This document shows, piece by piece, positions 6,886-14,107 of a stretch of DNA of 17,845 nucleotides; the stretch's first letter is position 1, and every line of letters begins with the position of its first letter. Source of the stretch: Pseudomonadota bacterium. GTDB lineage: Bacteria; Desulfobacterota; Syntrophobacteria; Syntrophobacterales; Syntrophobacteraceae. The position numbers and the translations under genes are program-made. The notes below the pieces were generated by a model. That model searched no databases, had not been told where the DNA came from, and was given only the letters and a program-made list of their open reading frames with translations. The stretch spans positions 1 through 17,845 of the forward strand of contig JAEZXS010000362.1 of NCBI GenBank assembly GCA_023442755.1, given 5' to 3'.

Positions 6886-7136
6886 TGAAGGACTGCATCA
6901 AGCTTTACGCACTCAGCACCTGTATTCACTGCAAAAACGAGAAGGAATTCCTGGACAAGTGCGGTATCGAATATGACTGCACCCATGTCGACAAACTCGA
7001 GGGCGAGGAAAGACGGAAGATCATCGAAGAAATCAAAAAAGCCAACCCGGCCTGCGCCTTTCCCATGCTCATAATCGGCGACAGGGTGATAATCGGCTTC
7101 AGAATGGACGAGATAAAGGAGGCGTTGAACCTCTAA
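6885..7136 (+). CDS. glutaredoxin / NrdH-like small redox protein
   Basis: 83 residues with a thioredoxin-fold pattern. A first strand (IKLYALSTCIHC) carries the redox pair Cys13-Ile-His-Cys16. A cis-Pro segment follows (CAFPMLIIGDRVIIGF, about 58-73), and the last helix is MDEIKEALNL. An AAGGGAGAGG Shine-Dalgarno lies before the ATG, inside the end of the DUF2400 gene, and the start overlaps that gene's TGA. The stop TAA overlaps the ATG of the FTR-like gene (TAATG). Such proteins pass electrons to disulfides in target proteins. Its neighbour is a ferredoxin:thioredoxin-reductase-type catalytic chain, so that protein is the likely electron donor (inference, by analogy with archaeal FTR/NrdH pairs). 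Confidence 0.88.
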   Translation: MKDCIKLYALSTCIHCKNEKEFLDKCGIEYDCTHVDKLEGEERRKIIEEIKKANPACAFPMLIIGDRVIIGFRMDEIKEALNL

Positions 7137-7471
7137 TGAACGTCGAACAGCTCTACGAGTTCCTGAAAAAGAACCAGGAGCCGAGAGGCCTGTTTTTCAA
7201 CAATGACAGGGCCAAGGTGTTTCAGCTCCTGGAAGGTCTGCTGATCAACAAGGAACGCTACGGGTACATGTGCTGCCCGTGCAGGCTCTCGGCCAACGAC
7301 CGGCAGTGGGACCGGGACATTATATGTCCCTGCATATACAGTATTCCCGACGTTGCGGAATACGGAAGCTGCTACTGCAACCTCTACGTTTCGAAGGAAT
7401 GGAACGAGGGCAAGGTGCCCCACGTCTACGTCCCGGAAAGAAGACCTCCGGAAAAGGCATTCAAGATCTAG
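7136..7471 (+). CDS. ferredoxin:thioredoxin reductase catalytic-chain-like protein
   Basis: 111 residues. Three Cys-x-Cys pairs form the FTR signature: CPC at 47-49, CPC at 64-66 and CYC at 79-81, plus an extra Cys46. In plant and cyanobacterial FTR beta these cysteines bind a [4Fe-4S] cluster next to a redox disulfide, and electrons pass from ferredoxin to thioredoxin. Here the spacing is CxC-14-CxC-12-CxC, whereas I recall 16 and 8 in the photosynthetic enzyme; the difference is typical of stand-alone archaeal and anaerobe homologues. No gene for an FTR variable chain is in the window. The ATG overlaps the glutaredoxin stop (TAATG), so equal production and physical partnership are likely. 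Cytoplasmic; no signal sequence. Confidence 0.88.
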   Translation: MNVEQLYEFLKKNQEPRGLFFNNDRAKVFQLLEGLLINKERYGYMCCPCRLSANDRQWDRDIICPCIYSIPDVAEYGSCYCNLYVSKEWNEGKVPHVYVPERRPPEKAFKI

Positions 7472-7509
7472 AACTACGCCACCAAGTTTTATGATGCACG
7501 GTGACCTGC

Positions 7510-7550
7510 GTCATTCCGGTGGAAAGCCGGAATCCGGAATTTTCCGGTCC
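7510..7550 (+). repeat. REP-like palindrome (partial copy)
   Basis: GTCATTCCGG (7510-7519) and the following GAAAGCCGGAA form an imperfect palindrome. It matches, in reverse orientation, the right arm of the 69-base repeat at 14156-14224, with one inserted base. Further CCGGAA/TTCCGG segments follow to about 7550. It looks like a degenerate copy of the same dispersed element. It follows the FTR gene and could act as a transcript 3'-end structure, though there is no T-tract. Confidence 0.5.
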
Positions 7551-7927
7551 ACTGAATGGAAGGCTTCCGGCCGCGATGCCTTTGATGGGCGTCGCGGCTG
7601 AAACCCGCTCCCGCTAACATATCTTCCCCCCGACGAACTACTCACTGCTGCGCCCGACAGCGCACGCCTCTTGCCCTTTCAGCCAGCTATCCTGTCTGTA
7701 ACTTCACTCTGGAAGATAATGTCCTCGTTCTCTCGTTCGATTAATTGCCTGCAAAACTACCAAGTTGTTTCAGGGGAAAAAAGTAGGATCATTGTATCCA
7801 CGATAAACTTTTCATACATATGGATGCATTTACCATACACTGATTGCCTACCATAATTTGCATTACCGCAATGTTGTGCAAGTTACTTGGGTTCATCAAT
7901 TTACATTTTTCGATTTTACTAGGACAT

Positions 7928-7970
7928 TATAGGAACAAAGAAGAAGGTTAAGCTGCAAATTTGTCCTATA
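7928..7970. promoter_or_regulatory. inverted repeat upstream of the mucR-like gene
   Basis: TATAGGAACAAA (7928-7939) and TTTGTCCTATA (7960-7970) are inverted copies, pairing over 11 bases with a single bulged A and about 20 bases between the arms. The region is about 190 bases before the mucR-like start. It could be a regulator-binding site or a transcript hairpin; the sequence does not decide which. No T-run follows, so it is not a standard terminator. Confidence 0.4.
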
Positions 7971-8156
7971 GTTCCAAACCAGGAGCCATATCATGCTACG
8001 GCATGATTACCCGTCCTGAATTTTTCATTATCTATATACGGATTAGAAATTCTATCCTCTTTACAAATGGACGAGCAGTAATCATATTCTGTTCAGTTCT
8101 AGTCAAGCCTAAAAGCAATCCTACTTACAATTGCCTTCACAAAGGGAGCCGCCAGA

Positions 8157-8657
8157 ATGGAAAAGAAGCTGCTTGAACTGGCTGTGGAAATCGTGCAGGC
8201 CCAAGCCTCAATGAGTAAGATGTCGGGAGAGGAAATCGAGCTGGCGCTGGTGCGTGTATACAATGCATTGCACAAGATGCGCCTTGCGGAGGATCAGGGC
8301 AGATCGATCATACTGGGAAGCGCCGAGCTTCAGGCGATGAGCACTCCGGAGCTCGATCCCCGCTCTTCGATACAGGAGGATAAAGTCACCTGTATGGAGT
8401 GCAAATCGGAATTCCGCCAGCTCACTGCCAACCATCTTCGCACTCATCAGCTCACGCCGCGCGAGTACAAGAAAAAATGGGGTTTTCCCCTCAAACAGCC
8501 CCTGGCGGCGCGCATGCTCACCAAACTGCGCAGCAAATCCGCAAAGAAACGAGGCCTCCCCGAAAAATTACAGATCTACCTCGATCAGAAGAAGAGAAAT
8601 AAGCAGATAACGGCAAGCCAGGCTTCCATGGGAAGAGCGGTCCGGTCTCCGGCCTGA
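8157..8657 (+). CDS. MucR/Ros family zinc-finger transcriptional regulator
   Basis: 166 residues. The N-terminal half is helical (LLELAVEIVQAQASMSKMS), as in the oligomerisation region of MucR proteins. The DNA-binding part follows: ITCMEC-like VTCMECKSEFRQLTANHLRTH (77-97, shown here for its ligands Cys79, Cys82, His93 and His97, spacing CX2CX10HX3H), then LTPREYKKKWGFP (99-111) and LTKLRSKSAKKRGL. These are the classic Ros/MucR segments. The tail is basic. An AAAGGGAGCC Shine-Dalgarno lies before the ATG. It stands alone behind a long AT-rich leader and converges with the endonuclease III-like gene 44 bases away. MucR-type regulators often act as H-NS-like silencers of AT-rich DNA; the targets here are unknown. 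Confidence 0.9.
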   Translation: MEKKLLELAVEIVQAQASMSKMSGEEIELALVRVYNALHKMRLAEDQGRSIILGSAELQAMSTPELDPRSSIQEDKVTCMECKSEFRQLTANHLRTHQLTPREYKKKWGFPLKQPLAARMLTKLRSKSAKKRGLPEKLQIYLDQKKRNKQITASQASMGRAVRSPA

Positions 8658-8701
8658 AATGCATGATGCGAACTCCAGCCCGAAAGAAGGAATCCGCCGG
8701 G

Positions 8702-9367
8702 TCAATTCTCGTCTGAGCGGGGATAGCAATTCAGGGGACAGGAAGCGCACAGGGGCTTTCGGCGGCAGTACAGATGGCCGGTACGAACCAGCAGGGCGTG
8801 GTATTCCTGATAGAGTTGCACATCGGGCTCCATCACCCCCATGAAGTACTCCCGGAGTTCATCGTAACCCATAGGACCGTCTATCCATCCGTGCCGGGAG
8901 AAGATCCGGTAGGTATAGGCGTCGACCACAAAAGAAGGTTGATGCGCGGCATACAGAACGATGCTGTCAGCCGTCTCCGGGCCGATGCCGCGGATTGCGA
9001 GCAGGTCGAGCCGCAGATCCTCCATCTCCCGGGACAGAAATTCTTCCAGGTTGCCATCCCATTCCGTGAGTACATGCTCGCAGACGGACCTGATCTTTCG
9101 CGCCTTCTCGTTATAGAACCCGGATGGCCGTATCAAAAGCGCAAGCTGGTGAGCAGGAAGGCTGCAGACCGCCTCGAAGCCGAGAACGCCGTTCTCCCTA
9201 AGGTTGGCAATCGCCTTTGCCACGTTCTTCCAGGCCGTATTCTGGGTCAGAATCGCGCCCAGTATAACCTCGAAGGGAGTATCCGCCGGCCACCAGTGCT
9301 GGGGGCCGAAAGCTTCGTAGAGCCGATCATAGATTTCTCCCAGCAGTTCCCTCCTGCTCCCGCTCAT
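8702..9367 (-). CDS. endonuclease III-like HhH-GPD DNA glycosylase with FeS-type cysteines
   Basis: 221 residues with the HhH-GPD fold. Visible elements are VILGAILTQNTAWKNV (34-49), the hairpin LLAIRGIGPETADSIVLYA (122-140), the catalytic-type Asp149 in FVVDAYTYRI, and a C-terminal cysteine group Cys201, 207, 210 and 214. Endonuclease III has a catalytic Lys in the hairpin (GVGRKTA); here that position is Glu131 (GPETA). The protein is therefore more likely a monofunctional base-excision glycosylase than a bifunctional lyase. The cysteine spacing C-X5-C-X2-C-X3-C is tighter than the C-X6-C-X2-C-X5-C of Nth, so cluster binding is likely but not certain. The start was chosen where ATG overlaps the AmrS stop (ATGA at 9367-9364). 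The damaged base recognised is unknown. Confidence 0.85.
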   Translation of the reverse strand: MSGSRRELLGEIYDRLYEAFGPQHWWPADTPFEVILGAILTQNTAWKNVAKAIANLRENGVLGFEAVCSLPAHQLALLIRPSGFYNEKARKIRSVCEHVLTEWDGNLEEFLSREMEDLRLDLLAIRGIGPETADSIVLYAAHQPSFVVDAYTYRIFSRHGWIDGPMGYDELREYFMGVMEPDVQLYQEYHALLVRTGHLYCRRKPLCASCPLNCYPRSDEN

Positions 9368-10377
9368 TCCATTCCGATTCCGTCGATCGGCGTCCCGCAT
9401 TTTCCGCATGCGCCGTCTTTTATGTTGCGTTTTTTGGTGGAGTAGCCGAACCGCTCGATCAGCACCTCCCCGCAGGAGCGGCAGAGAGTGTTCTCCCCGT
9501 CGTCCCCGGGAATGTTCCCTGTGTAGACATAGCTGAGTCCTGCCTCCAAGCCGATCTCCCTGGCTCTCCTGATCCTTTCGACCGGCGTCGGTCCCCTGTC
9601 GGTCAGGCGGTAGGTGGGGTAGAACCGGCTGACATGCCACGGGATTTCGATGCCCAGCCTCGCCAGGAAACGCGCTATCTCCCGCAGTTCCGCTTCGCTG
9701 TCGTTCAGGCCCGGGATGAGAAGCGTCGTAACCTCGACCCAGATGCCTCTTTTCTTCATGGCCTCGATAGTAGAAAGAACCGGCTTGAGGCGCGCCCCGC
9801 ACTGCTCCTGGTAGAACTTGTCCGTAAACGCCTTCAAATCCACGTTCGCGGCCCCCAGGTACGGAGCAATCGCCTCCAGGGCTTCGCGGGTCATATAGCC
9901 GTTTGTGACGAAGACATTCGCCAATCCGCGCTCCCGCGCCTTGACCGCAGTATCCAGCGCGTACTCCATGAAAATCGTCGGTTCGGTATACGTATAGGAA
10001 ATCGAAGCACATCCGGCCTGTTCGGCCCCTTTCACGATTTCATCGGGAGGAATCTCCCTGCCGAATATCTTGCCGTGCTCCCGGGGATACTGGGAAATAT
10101 CGGCATTCTGGCAGAAAAGGCACCGGAAATTGCACCCGGCGGTCGCAATGGAAAAGCTGGTTGTTCCGGGGAGAAAATGAAAGAGCGGTTTCTTTTCGAT
10201 CGGGTCGACGTTCTGCGCCACCAGGGCGCCGTAGACCAGGCTCCAGAGCTTCCCGTCCCGATTTTCCCGAACGCCGCATTTACCGACTGCGCCCGGTTCT
10301 ATATGGCAATGTTGTGAACAGAGGAAGCAATGAACCCGGTTTTCATCGAGCGGTTTGTAGAGCATCGCTTCTTTCAT
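9364..10377 (-). CDS. amrS: AmmeMemoRadiSam-system radical SAM enzyme (AmrS-like)
   Basis: 337 residues. The radical SAM motif is CNFRCLFC (Cys82, 86 and 89), binding the [4Fe-4S] cluster that cleaves S-adenosylmethionine. An N-terminal cysteine group (CFLCSQHC...GKCGVRE, Cys17, 20, 24 and 34) and a C-terminal CRSCG...CGKCG ribbon probably bind metal. The stretches SYTYTEPTIFMEY and HVSRFYPTYRLTDRGPTP are typical of the AmrS/PflA-related group. The ATG at 10377 was preferred over a TTG six bases earlier because AAAGGA is correctly spaced only for the ATG. The usual partners, Memo-like and AMMECR1-like proteins, are not encoded in this window. It sits between a methyltransferase and the glycosylase gene, overlapping the latter by four bases. 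Confidence 0.88.
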   Translation of the reverse strand: MKEAMLYKPLDENRVHCFLCSQHCHIEPGAVGKCGVRENRDGKLWSLVYGALVAQNVDPIEKKPLFHFLPGTTSFSIATAGCNFRCLFCQNADISQYPREHGKIFGREIPPDEIVKGAEQAGCASISYTYTEPTIFMEYALDTAVKARERGLANVFVTNGYMTREALEAIAPYLGAANVDLKAFTDKFYQEQCGARLKPVLSTIEAMKKRGIWVEVTTLLIPGLNDSEAELREIARFLARLGIEIPWHVSRFYPTYRLTDRGPTPVERIRRAREIGLEAGLSYVYTGNIPGDDGENTLCRSCGEVLIERFGYSTKKRNIKDGACGKCGTPIDGIGME

Positions 10378-10406
10378 GCTCAATCCTTTCGACTGGGTTC
10401 AAACGG

Positions 10407-11237
10407 TCAGACCATTCCGGAGGAAACCTTCTGCATGCTGACTTTACTGCTCTCCTCCCGCGTTTCGGAGGCTCGCCAGCATAGAGAGCGGACGGAGGCA
10501 TTGGCAACACCGGTGGGGATTTCCGTAAAAATCGGGGTTTGGATGGTTCGGAACAGGCTCCTCATATCTATGCGCATCGCAATGAAATGCCCGAAGGGAT
10601 GCCTTTGCAGGAAAGACGATCGTTCCAAGAAGTGGAAGTATTTCAGCATGGCAAAAGGGAGGACGAAACAGGTGCGCCATTCGAGCGGAAATTTTCCGCA
10701 AAGGATCCTGGAAGCCATCTTGCGCAACTGGAAAACACTGAAGAACCGGGCGTGGGTATAGAAGGATTCCTTCCAGAACTTTTCCAGGAAGGAATGAACC
10801 CTGCCGATCGAGTATCTGTTCAAAACCCCGATCAGAACATTGTGGCGAGCCACACGAAATGCCTCCCGCAACGTTTGCATCGGATCATCCACGAACTCCA
10901 GGGACGTGATTATGGCTACGGTATCGAATTCATTGTCCTCGTAAGGAAGGTGCTCGGCAAAACCCCGGTCCAGCCGAACCCTGCTGCCCAGCCTCCGGCG
11001 TGCGAGCTCCAGGCTGGGCAGAGAAGGGTCTATTCCCGCAACCATATGGCCTCGCGATACGAGCCACTCCAGGAACATACCGCTCCCGCAGCCTACTTCG
11101 AGCACCCGTTGAGGAGAAACGGGCGACCAGACTTTCAGGAGCAGACTCTTCTGGAATTCGAAAACTGTGCGTCCCGGTTCGGAGCGAAACCAGTTTTCGT
11201 AGCTCTCCGTATCATTCAGCCTGAAAATATAACTCAC
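10407..11237 (-). CDS. class I SAM-dependent methyltransferase
   Basis: 276 residues from a GTG at 11237. Rossmann-fold motif I is VLEVGCGSG (45-53), followed by the acidic end of strand 2 (VAGIDPS, about 67-73), then a loop (LPYEDNEFDTVAII, about 95-108) and motif IV-like EFVDDP. This is the UbiE/type-11 methyltransferase pattern. The C-terminal third is basic and aromatic (FYTHARFFSVFQLRKM), as in enzymes that bind lipid or small-molecule acceptors, but the substrate cannot be told. The start was chosen for GGGGA six bases upstream and because the family begins with a segment like YIFRLNDTESYENWF. A longer GTG start at 11264, overlapping the ilvD stop, is possible. It lies between ilvD and amrS. 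Confidence 0.8.
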   Translation of the reverse strand: MSYIFRLNDTESYENWFRSEPGRTVFEFQKSLLLKVWSPVSPQRVLEVGCGSGMFLEWLVSRGHMVAGIDPSLPSLELARRRLGSRVRLDRGFAEHLPYEDNEFDTVAIITSLEFVDDPMQTLREAFRVARHNVLIGVLNRYSIGRVHSFLEKFWKESFYTHARFFSVFQLRKMASRILCGKFPLEWRTCFVLPFAMLKYFHFLERSSFLQRHPFGHFIAMRIDMRSLFRTIQTPIFTEIPTGVANASVRSLCWRASETREESSKVSMQKVSSGMV

Positions 11238-11260
11238 AAGACATCCCCATAGCCCGAAAA

Positions 11261-12925
11261 TCACTCATCCCGAAGAACGGCCCCCTGCGAACCCGAAGAA
11301 ACCATGCGGGCGTAGCGCGAAAGGTATCCCGTTTTGATCCTGGGCGGACGCGGCTTCCATGCTTCCCTGCGTTTGGCCAGCACGGCCTCGTCCACGAGCA
11401 ATTCCAACTTCTTATTAGGAATATCTATAAGGATTTCATCTCCATTTTCAATCAAGGCGATCGGTCCGCCCTCGGCCGCTTCCGGGGAAATGTGCCCGAT
11501 AGCGGCACCCTGCGAACCGCCGCTGAACCGGCCGTCCGTTATGAGGGCAACGTCCTTGCCAAGCCCCCTGCCCATGATGGCCGCGGTCGGCGTAAGCATC
11601 TCCTGCATCCCGGGTCCGCCCTTGGGACCTTCGTAGCGGACGACGACAACATCTCCCGCCTTGACCTTCCCGGCAAAGATAGCATCGGAGGCCTCGGATT
11701 CGCTCTCGTATACTATCGCCGTGCCTTTGCGAGTAAGCATCTCGGGCGCAACGGCAGACTGCTTCACAACCGCTCCCTGCGGAGCGACGTTGCCGTACAG
11801 CACTGCGATTCCGCCCTGCTCATGGTACGGATTTTCCAAAGGCCGAATTATCTCGGAATCCAGGACGCTCACATCCTTGATATTTTCCCCCACCGTTTTC
11901 CCGGTGACGGTCCTGGCGTCCAATTTGATCAGGTCGCGGCGGGTAAGCTCTTTCATGACGGCCTGAACACCGCCGGCGGCATTGAGTTCTTCCAGGAAAT
12001 GGGGCCCGCCCGGCCTCAGGCTGCAAAGATGAGGCGTCCGGGCGCTGACTTTATTGAAAAGATCGAGATCCAGCTTGATGCCGGTCTCATTCGCAATGGC
12101 GGGGAGGTGCAGGGCCGTGTTGGTCGAACACCCGAGCGCCATATCGACGGCCATGGCGTTCTCAAAAGCCTCACGGGTGGCGATGTCGCGCGGCAGCACG
12201 TTTTGGGCAACAAGGTCCAGGATGCGCATTCCCGCTTCTTTTGCGAGTCGAACGCGCGCAGCGGTCACGGCGGGGATGGTACCGTTTCCGGGCAAGGCAA
12301 GCCCGATCGCCTCCGACAGGCAGTTCATCGAGTTGGCGGTAAACATACCGGCGCATGACCCGCATCCCGGACAGGCATTGTCTTCGAGATCCTCCAGTTC
12401 GGCCTCGGACATCTTCCCCGCACAGAACGACCCGACGGCTTCGAAAACAGAGATCAGGTCGACGTCCTTGCCGCCCGCTTTGCCCGCCAGCATGGGACCG
12501 CCGCTCACCAGGATGGCCGGAATATTCAATCGCAGCGCCGCCATGAGCATTCCCGGCACCACCTTGTCGCAGTTCGGTATCAAAACGAGCCCGTCGAACG
12601 GATGGGCCATCGCCATGATTTCGATGGAATCAGCGATAATTTCACGGCTGGCAAGGGAATAGCGCATTCCGGCATGATTCATCGCGATGCCGTCACACAC
12701 TCCGATAGTGCTGAATTCCATCGGGGTTCCGCCGGCAAGGCGAATACCCGCCTTGACCCCTTCCGCTATCTTGTCCAGGTGGATGTGGCCAGGGATAACC
12801 TCGTTTGCGGAGTTGACCACTCCGATCAGAGGCCGGTCGATTTCGGATTTCGTATACCCCATTGCCTTAAAAAGGGAACGATGAGGGGCTTTCTCAACAC
12901 CCTTTTTCATCAAATCGCTTCGCAT
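11261..12925 (-). CDS. ilvD: dihydroxyacid dehydratase
   Basis: 554 residues, the full length of the family. IlvD dehydrates 2,3-dihydroxyisovalerate and 2,3-dihydroxymethylvalerate to the 2-oxo acids in valine and isoleucine synthesis, in the cytoplasm. Conserved blocks are clear: GVCDGIAMNHAGMRYSLASRE (75-95, key residues GVCDGIAM and SLASRE), LIPNCDKVVPGMLMA (115-129), DNACPGCGSCAGMFTANSM (182-200), and near the C terminus TDGRFSGGSQGAAIGHISPEA. At the position where plant-type [2Fe-2S] enzymes have PCN, this protein has PGH, as in the oxygen-sensitive E. coli-type enzyme with a [4Fe-4S] cluster; this fits an anaerobe. AAGGAG lies about 11 bases before the ATG. No other ilv or leu gene is adjacent. 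Confidence 0.97.
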   Translation of the reverse strand: MRSDLMKKGVEKAPHRSLFKAMGYTKSEIDRPLIGVVNSANEVIPGHIHLDKIAEGVKAGIRLAGGTPMEFSTIGVCDGIAMNHAGMRYSLASREIIADSIEIMAMAHPFDGLVLIPNCDKVVPGMLMAALRLNIPAILVSGGPMLAGKAGGKDVDLISVFEAVGSFCAGKMSEAELEDLEDNACPGCGSCAGMFTANSMNCLSEAIGLALPGNGTIPAVTAARVRLAKEAGMRILDLVAQNVLPRDIATREAFENAMAVDMALGCSTNTALHLPAIANETGIKLDLDLFNKVSARTPHLCSLRPGGPHFLEELNAAGGVQAVMKELTRRDLIKLDARTVTGKTVGENIKDVSVLDSEIIRPLENPYHEQGGIAVLYGNVAPQGAVVKQSAVAPEMLTRKGTAIVYESESEASDAIFAGKVKAGDVVVVRYEGPKGGPGMQEMLTPTAAIMGRGLGKDVALITDGRFSGGSQGAAIGHISPEAAEGGPIALIENGDEILIDIPNKKLELLVDEAVLAKRREAWKPRPPRIKTGYLSRYARMVSSGSQGAVLRDE

Positions 12926-13000
12926 CTTTTTGCTTTCTCCTTTTTGGAAACGGAATCATCCGGGGTTAAGGCGAAACGTATAATAATTACTGGATTTCTC

Positions 13001-13016
13001 ACACTTTTGGAAGTGT
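13001..13016. promoter_or_regulatory. short perfect inverted repeat in the ilvD leader
   Basis: ACACTT (13001-13006) and AAGTGT (13011-13016) form a perfect 6-base palindrome around TTGG, between the ilvD start and the divergent promoter region. It could be an operator or an RNA hairpin in the ilvD 5' leader. No T-run or leader peptide rich in branched-chain residues was seen, so a classical attenuator is not supported. Confidence 0.3.
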
Positions 13017-13050
13017 AAATGCGGAAAAGATGCACCCGGTCCCCCTCGGC

Positions 13051-13079
13051 TTGATAATAGTTTTTGCACTTTATATAAT
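13051..13079 (+). promoter_or_regulatory. strong sigma-70-type promoter for the COG0731-type radical SAM gene
   Basis: TTGATA (13051-13056) and TATAAT (13074-13079) are separated by exactly 17 bases, close to the consensus promoter. Transcription would begin near 13086, about 47 bases before the ATG at 13133. The -10 box sits in TTATATAA. Confidence 0.65.
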
Positions 13080-13098
13080 TCGATTTACCCGGTTCGAA
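13070..13098 (-). promoter_or_regulatory. weak candidate promoter for ilvD, overlapping the divergent promoter
   Basis: On the minus strand, TTCGAA (13098-13093) and TATAAA (13075-13070) are 17 bases apart. The -35 box matches poorly, the -10 well. It shares the TTATATAA segment with the plus-strand promoter, so the two could exclude each other. It would leave a leader of about 135 bases before ilvD. Confidence 0.25.
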
Positions 13099-13132
13099 TT
13101 TGCGCACATTTAAAAGAATCGATGCAAATATC

Positions 13133-14065
13133 ATGAGCTACCTGTTTGGTCCCGTACCGTCGCGCCGTCTGGGGCGCTCCCTGGGGATAGACGTAATCCC
13201 CGCAAAAACATGTTCCTTCGACTGCATTTACTGCGAGTCCGGTCCCACGACCCATTTGAGCATGAAGCGGGAAGAATTTGCCGATCCTGCGGCGGTCCTG
13301 CGCGAACTGGACCTGTTCTTCCGCAAGTTCCCGAACGGAGCGGACGCCCTTACGTTTTCGAGCGCAGGCGAACCGACGCTGTATGCCTGCATGGGAGAGC
13401 TGATTGCCGGGATAAAGGCCAATCACCCTGAATGCCCGCTTATCGTTCTCACCAACGGCTCCCTTCTCTGGGACCCCGACGTCCGGGCCGATCTTCTCAA
13501 AGCGGACAGGGTCGTCCCTTCGCTCGATGCGGTCACTCCGGAAATCTTCCGCCTTATAAACAGGCCGCATCCTGCGGTGGATCTTTCCGCCGTCATCGAG
13601 GGGATTCGGGCATTCCGCCGCGAATACAAAGGGGAACTGCACCTGGAGATCATGCTTGCAGCCGGCGTCAACGACAGCCCCCCAGAGCTTCAAGCCCTGG
13701 CGCACGCCGCCGGCACGCTCGGCGCCGACCGGATCGAACTGAACACCGTCGTCCGGCCTCCGGCAAGATCGGGAACAAAAGGTTTGGCAAGGGATATGAT
13801 GGAGCACGCCGCCGCGTATTTTCCATGCGAACGCACCGGCATAATCGGCGCATTCAGCACATCGGCCGGCCACGCGGCAGAGGATAACCTGGGCCCCCGT
13901 ATCCTTCAGACAATAGAAAGGCGGCCCTGCACCCTCTCGGAACTGGCCGCCTCGCTGGGTGTATCGGAAAGCAGGCTCGAATCGGAATCCAGGAAGCTGG
14001 AAGAACAGGGAAAGCTTGCGTTGCGAACTTTCGACGGCAGGCAGTTCCTCTGTCCCGCCGAATAG
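13133..14065 (+). CDS. radical SAM protein (COG0731-type) with C-terminal winged-helix domain
   Basis: 310 residues beginning MSYLFGPVPSRRLGRSLGID, the standard opening of this radical SAM family. The cluster motif is CSFDCIYC (Cys27, 31 and 34), and an AGEPTLY segment follows (the GGE-like motif), with VLTNGSLLWDPDV further on. After about residue 245 there is a separate helical region (ILQTIERRPCTLSELAASLG...ESESRKLEEQGKLAL) that looks like a winged-helix DNA- or RNA-binding domain fused to the enzyme. The family is distantly related to the wyosine enzyme TYW1, but its reaction is not known to me. The start was placed at 13133 on family alignment; no strong Shine-Dalgarno is present. A near-consensus promoter lies upstream. 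Divergent from ilvD. Confidence 0.85.
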   Translation: MSYLFGPVPSRRLGRSLGIDVIPAKTCSFDCIYCESGPTTHLSMKREEFADPAAVLRELDLFFRKFPNGADALTFSSAGEPTLYACMGELIAGIKANHPECPLIVLTNGSLLWDPDVRADLLKADRVVPSLDAVTPEIFRLINRPHPAVDLSAVIEGIRAFRREYKGELHLEIMLAAGVNDSPPELQALAHAAGTLGADRIELNTVVRPPARSGTKGLARDMMEHAAAYFPCERTGIIGAFSTSAGHAAEDNLGPRILQTIERRPCTLSELAASLGVSESRLESESRKLEEQGKLALRTFDGRQFLCPAE

Positions 14066-14107
14066 ACTCTCCTCATTCGACATTAAACTTTCGGGAGCAG
14101 CGCTTTT

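Larger units (their letters stand above)
7472..8156. other. 685-base non-coding, AT-rich region upstream of the mucR-like gene
   Basis: No convincing gene was found on either strand. The short open frames here lack Shine-Dalgarno sites and protein-like composition. The left third (to about 7620) is GC-rich and carries a REP-like fragment. From about 7690 to 8140 the sequence becomes clearly AT-rich, unlike its neighbours, and contains an inverted repeat at 7928-7970. I see no sigma-70 pair good enough to report, only weak ones. MucR/Ros proteins bind AT-rich DNA and commonly control their own promoters, so autoregulation is a reasonable inference. Confidence 0.6.

Noticed and set aside
7671..8176. 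Two small plus-strand frames (61 and 71 codons) upstream of mucR
   Set aside because: No ribosome-binding site and odd composition, and the second runs into the mucR start in another frame. Non-coding regulatory DNA explains the region better.
8702..10012. A 436-residue endonuclease III-like reading
   Set aside because: The upstream part is a shadow of the AmrS gene. The glycosylase fold starts at the ATG 9367 that overlaps the AmrS stop.
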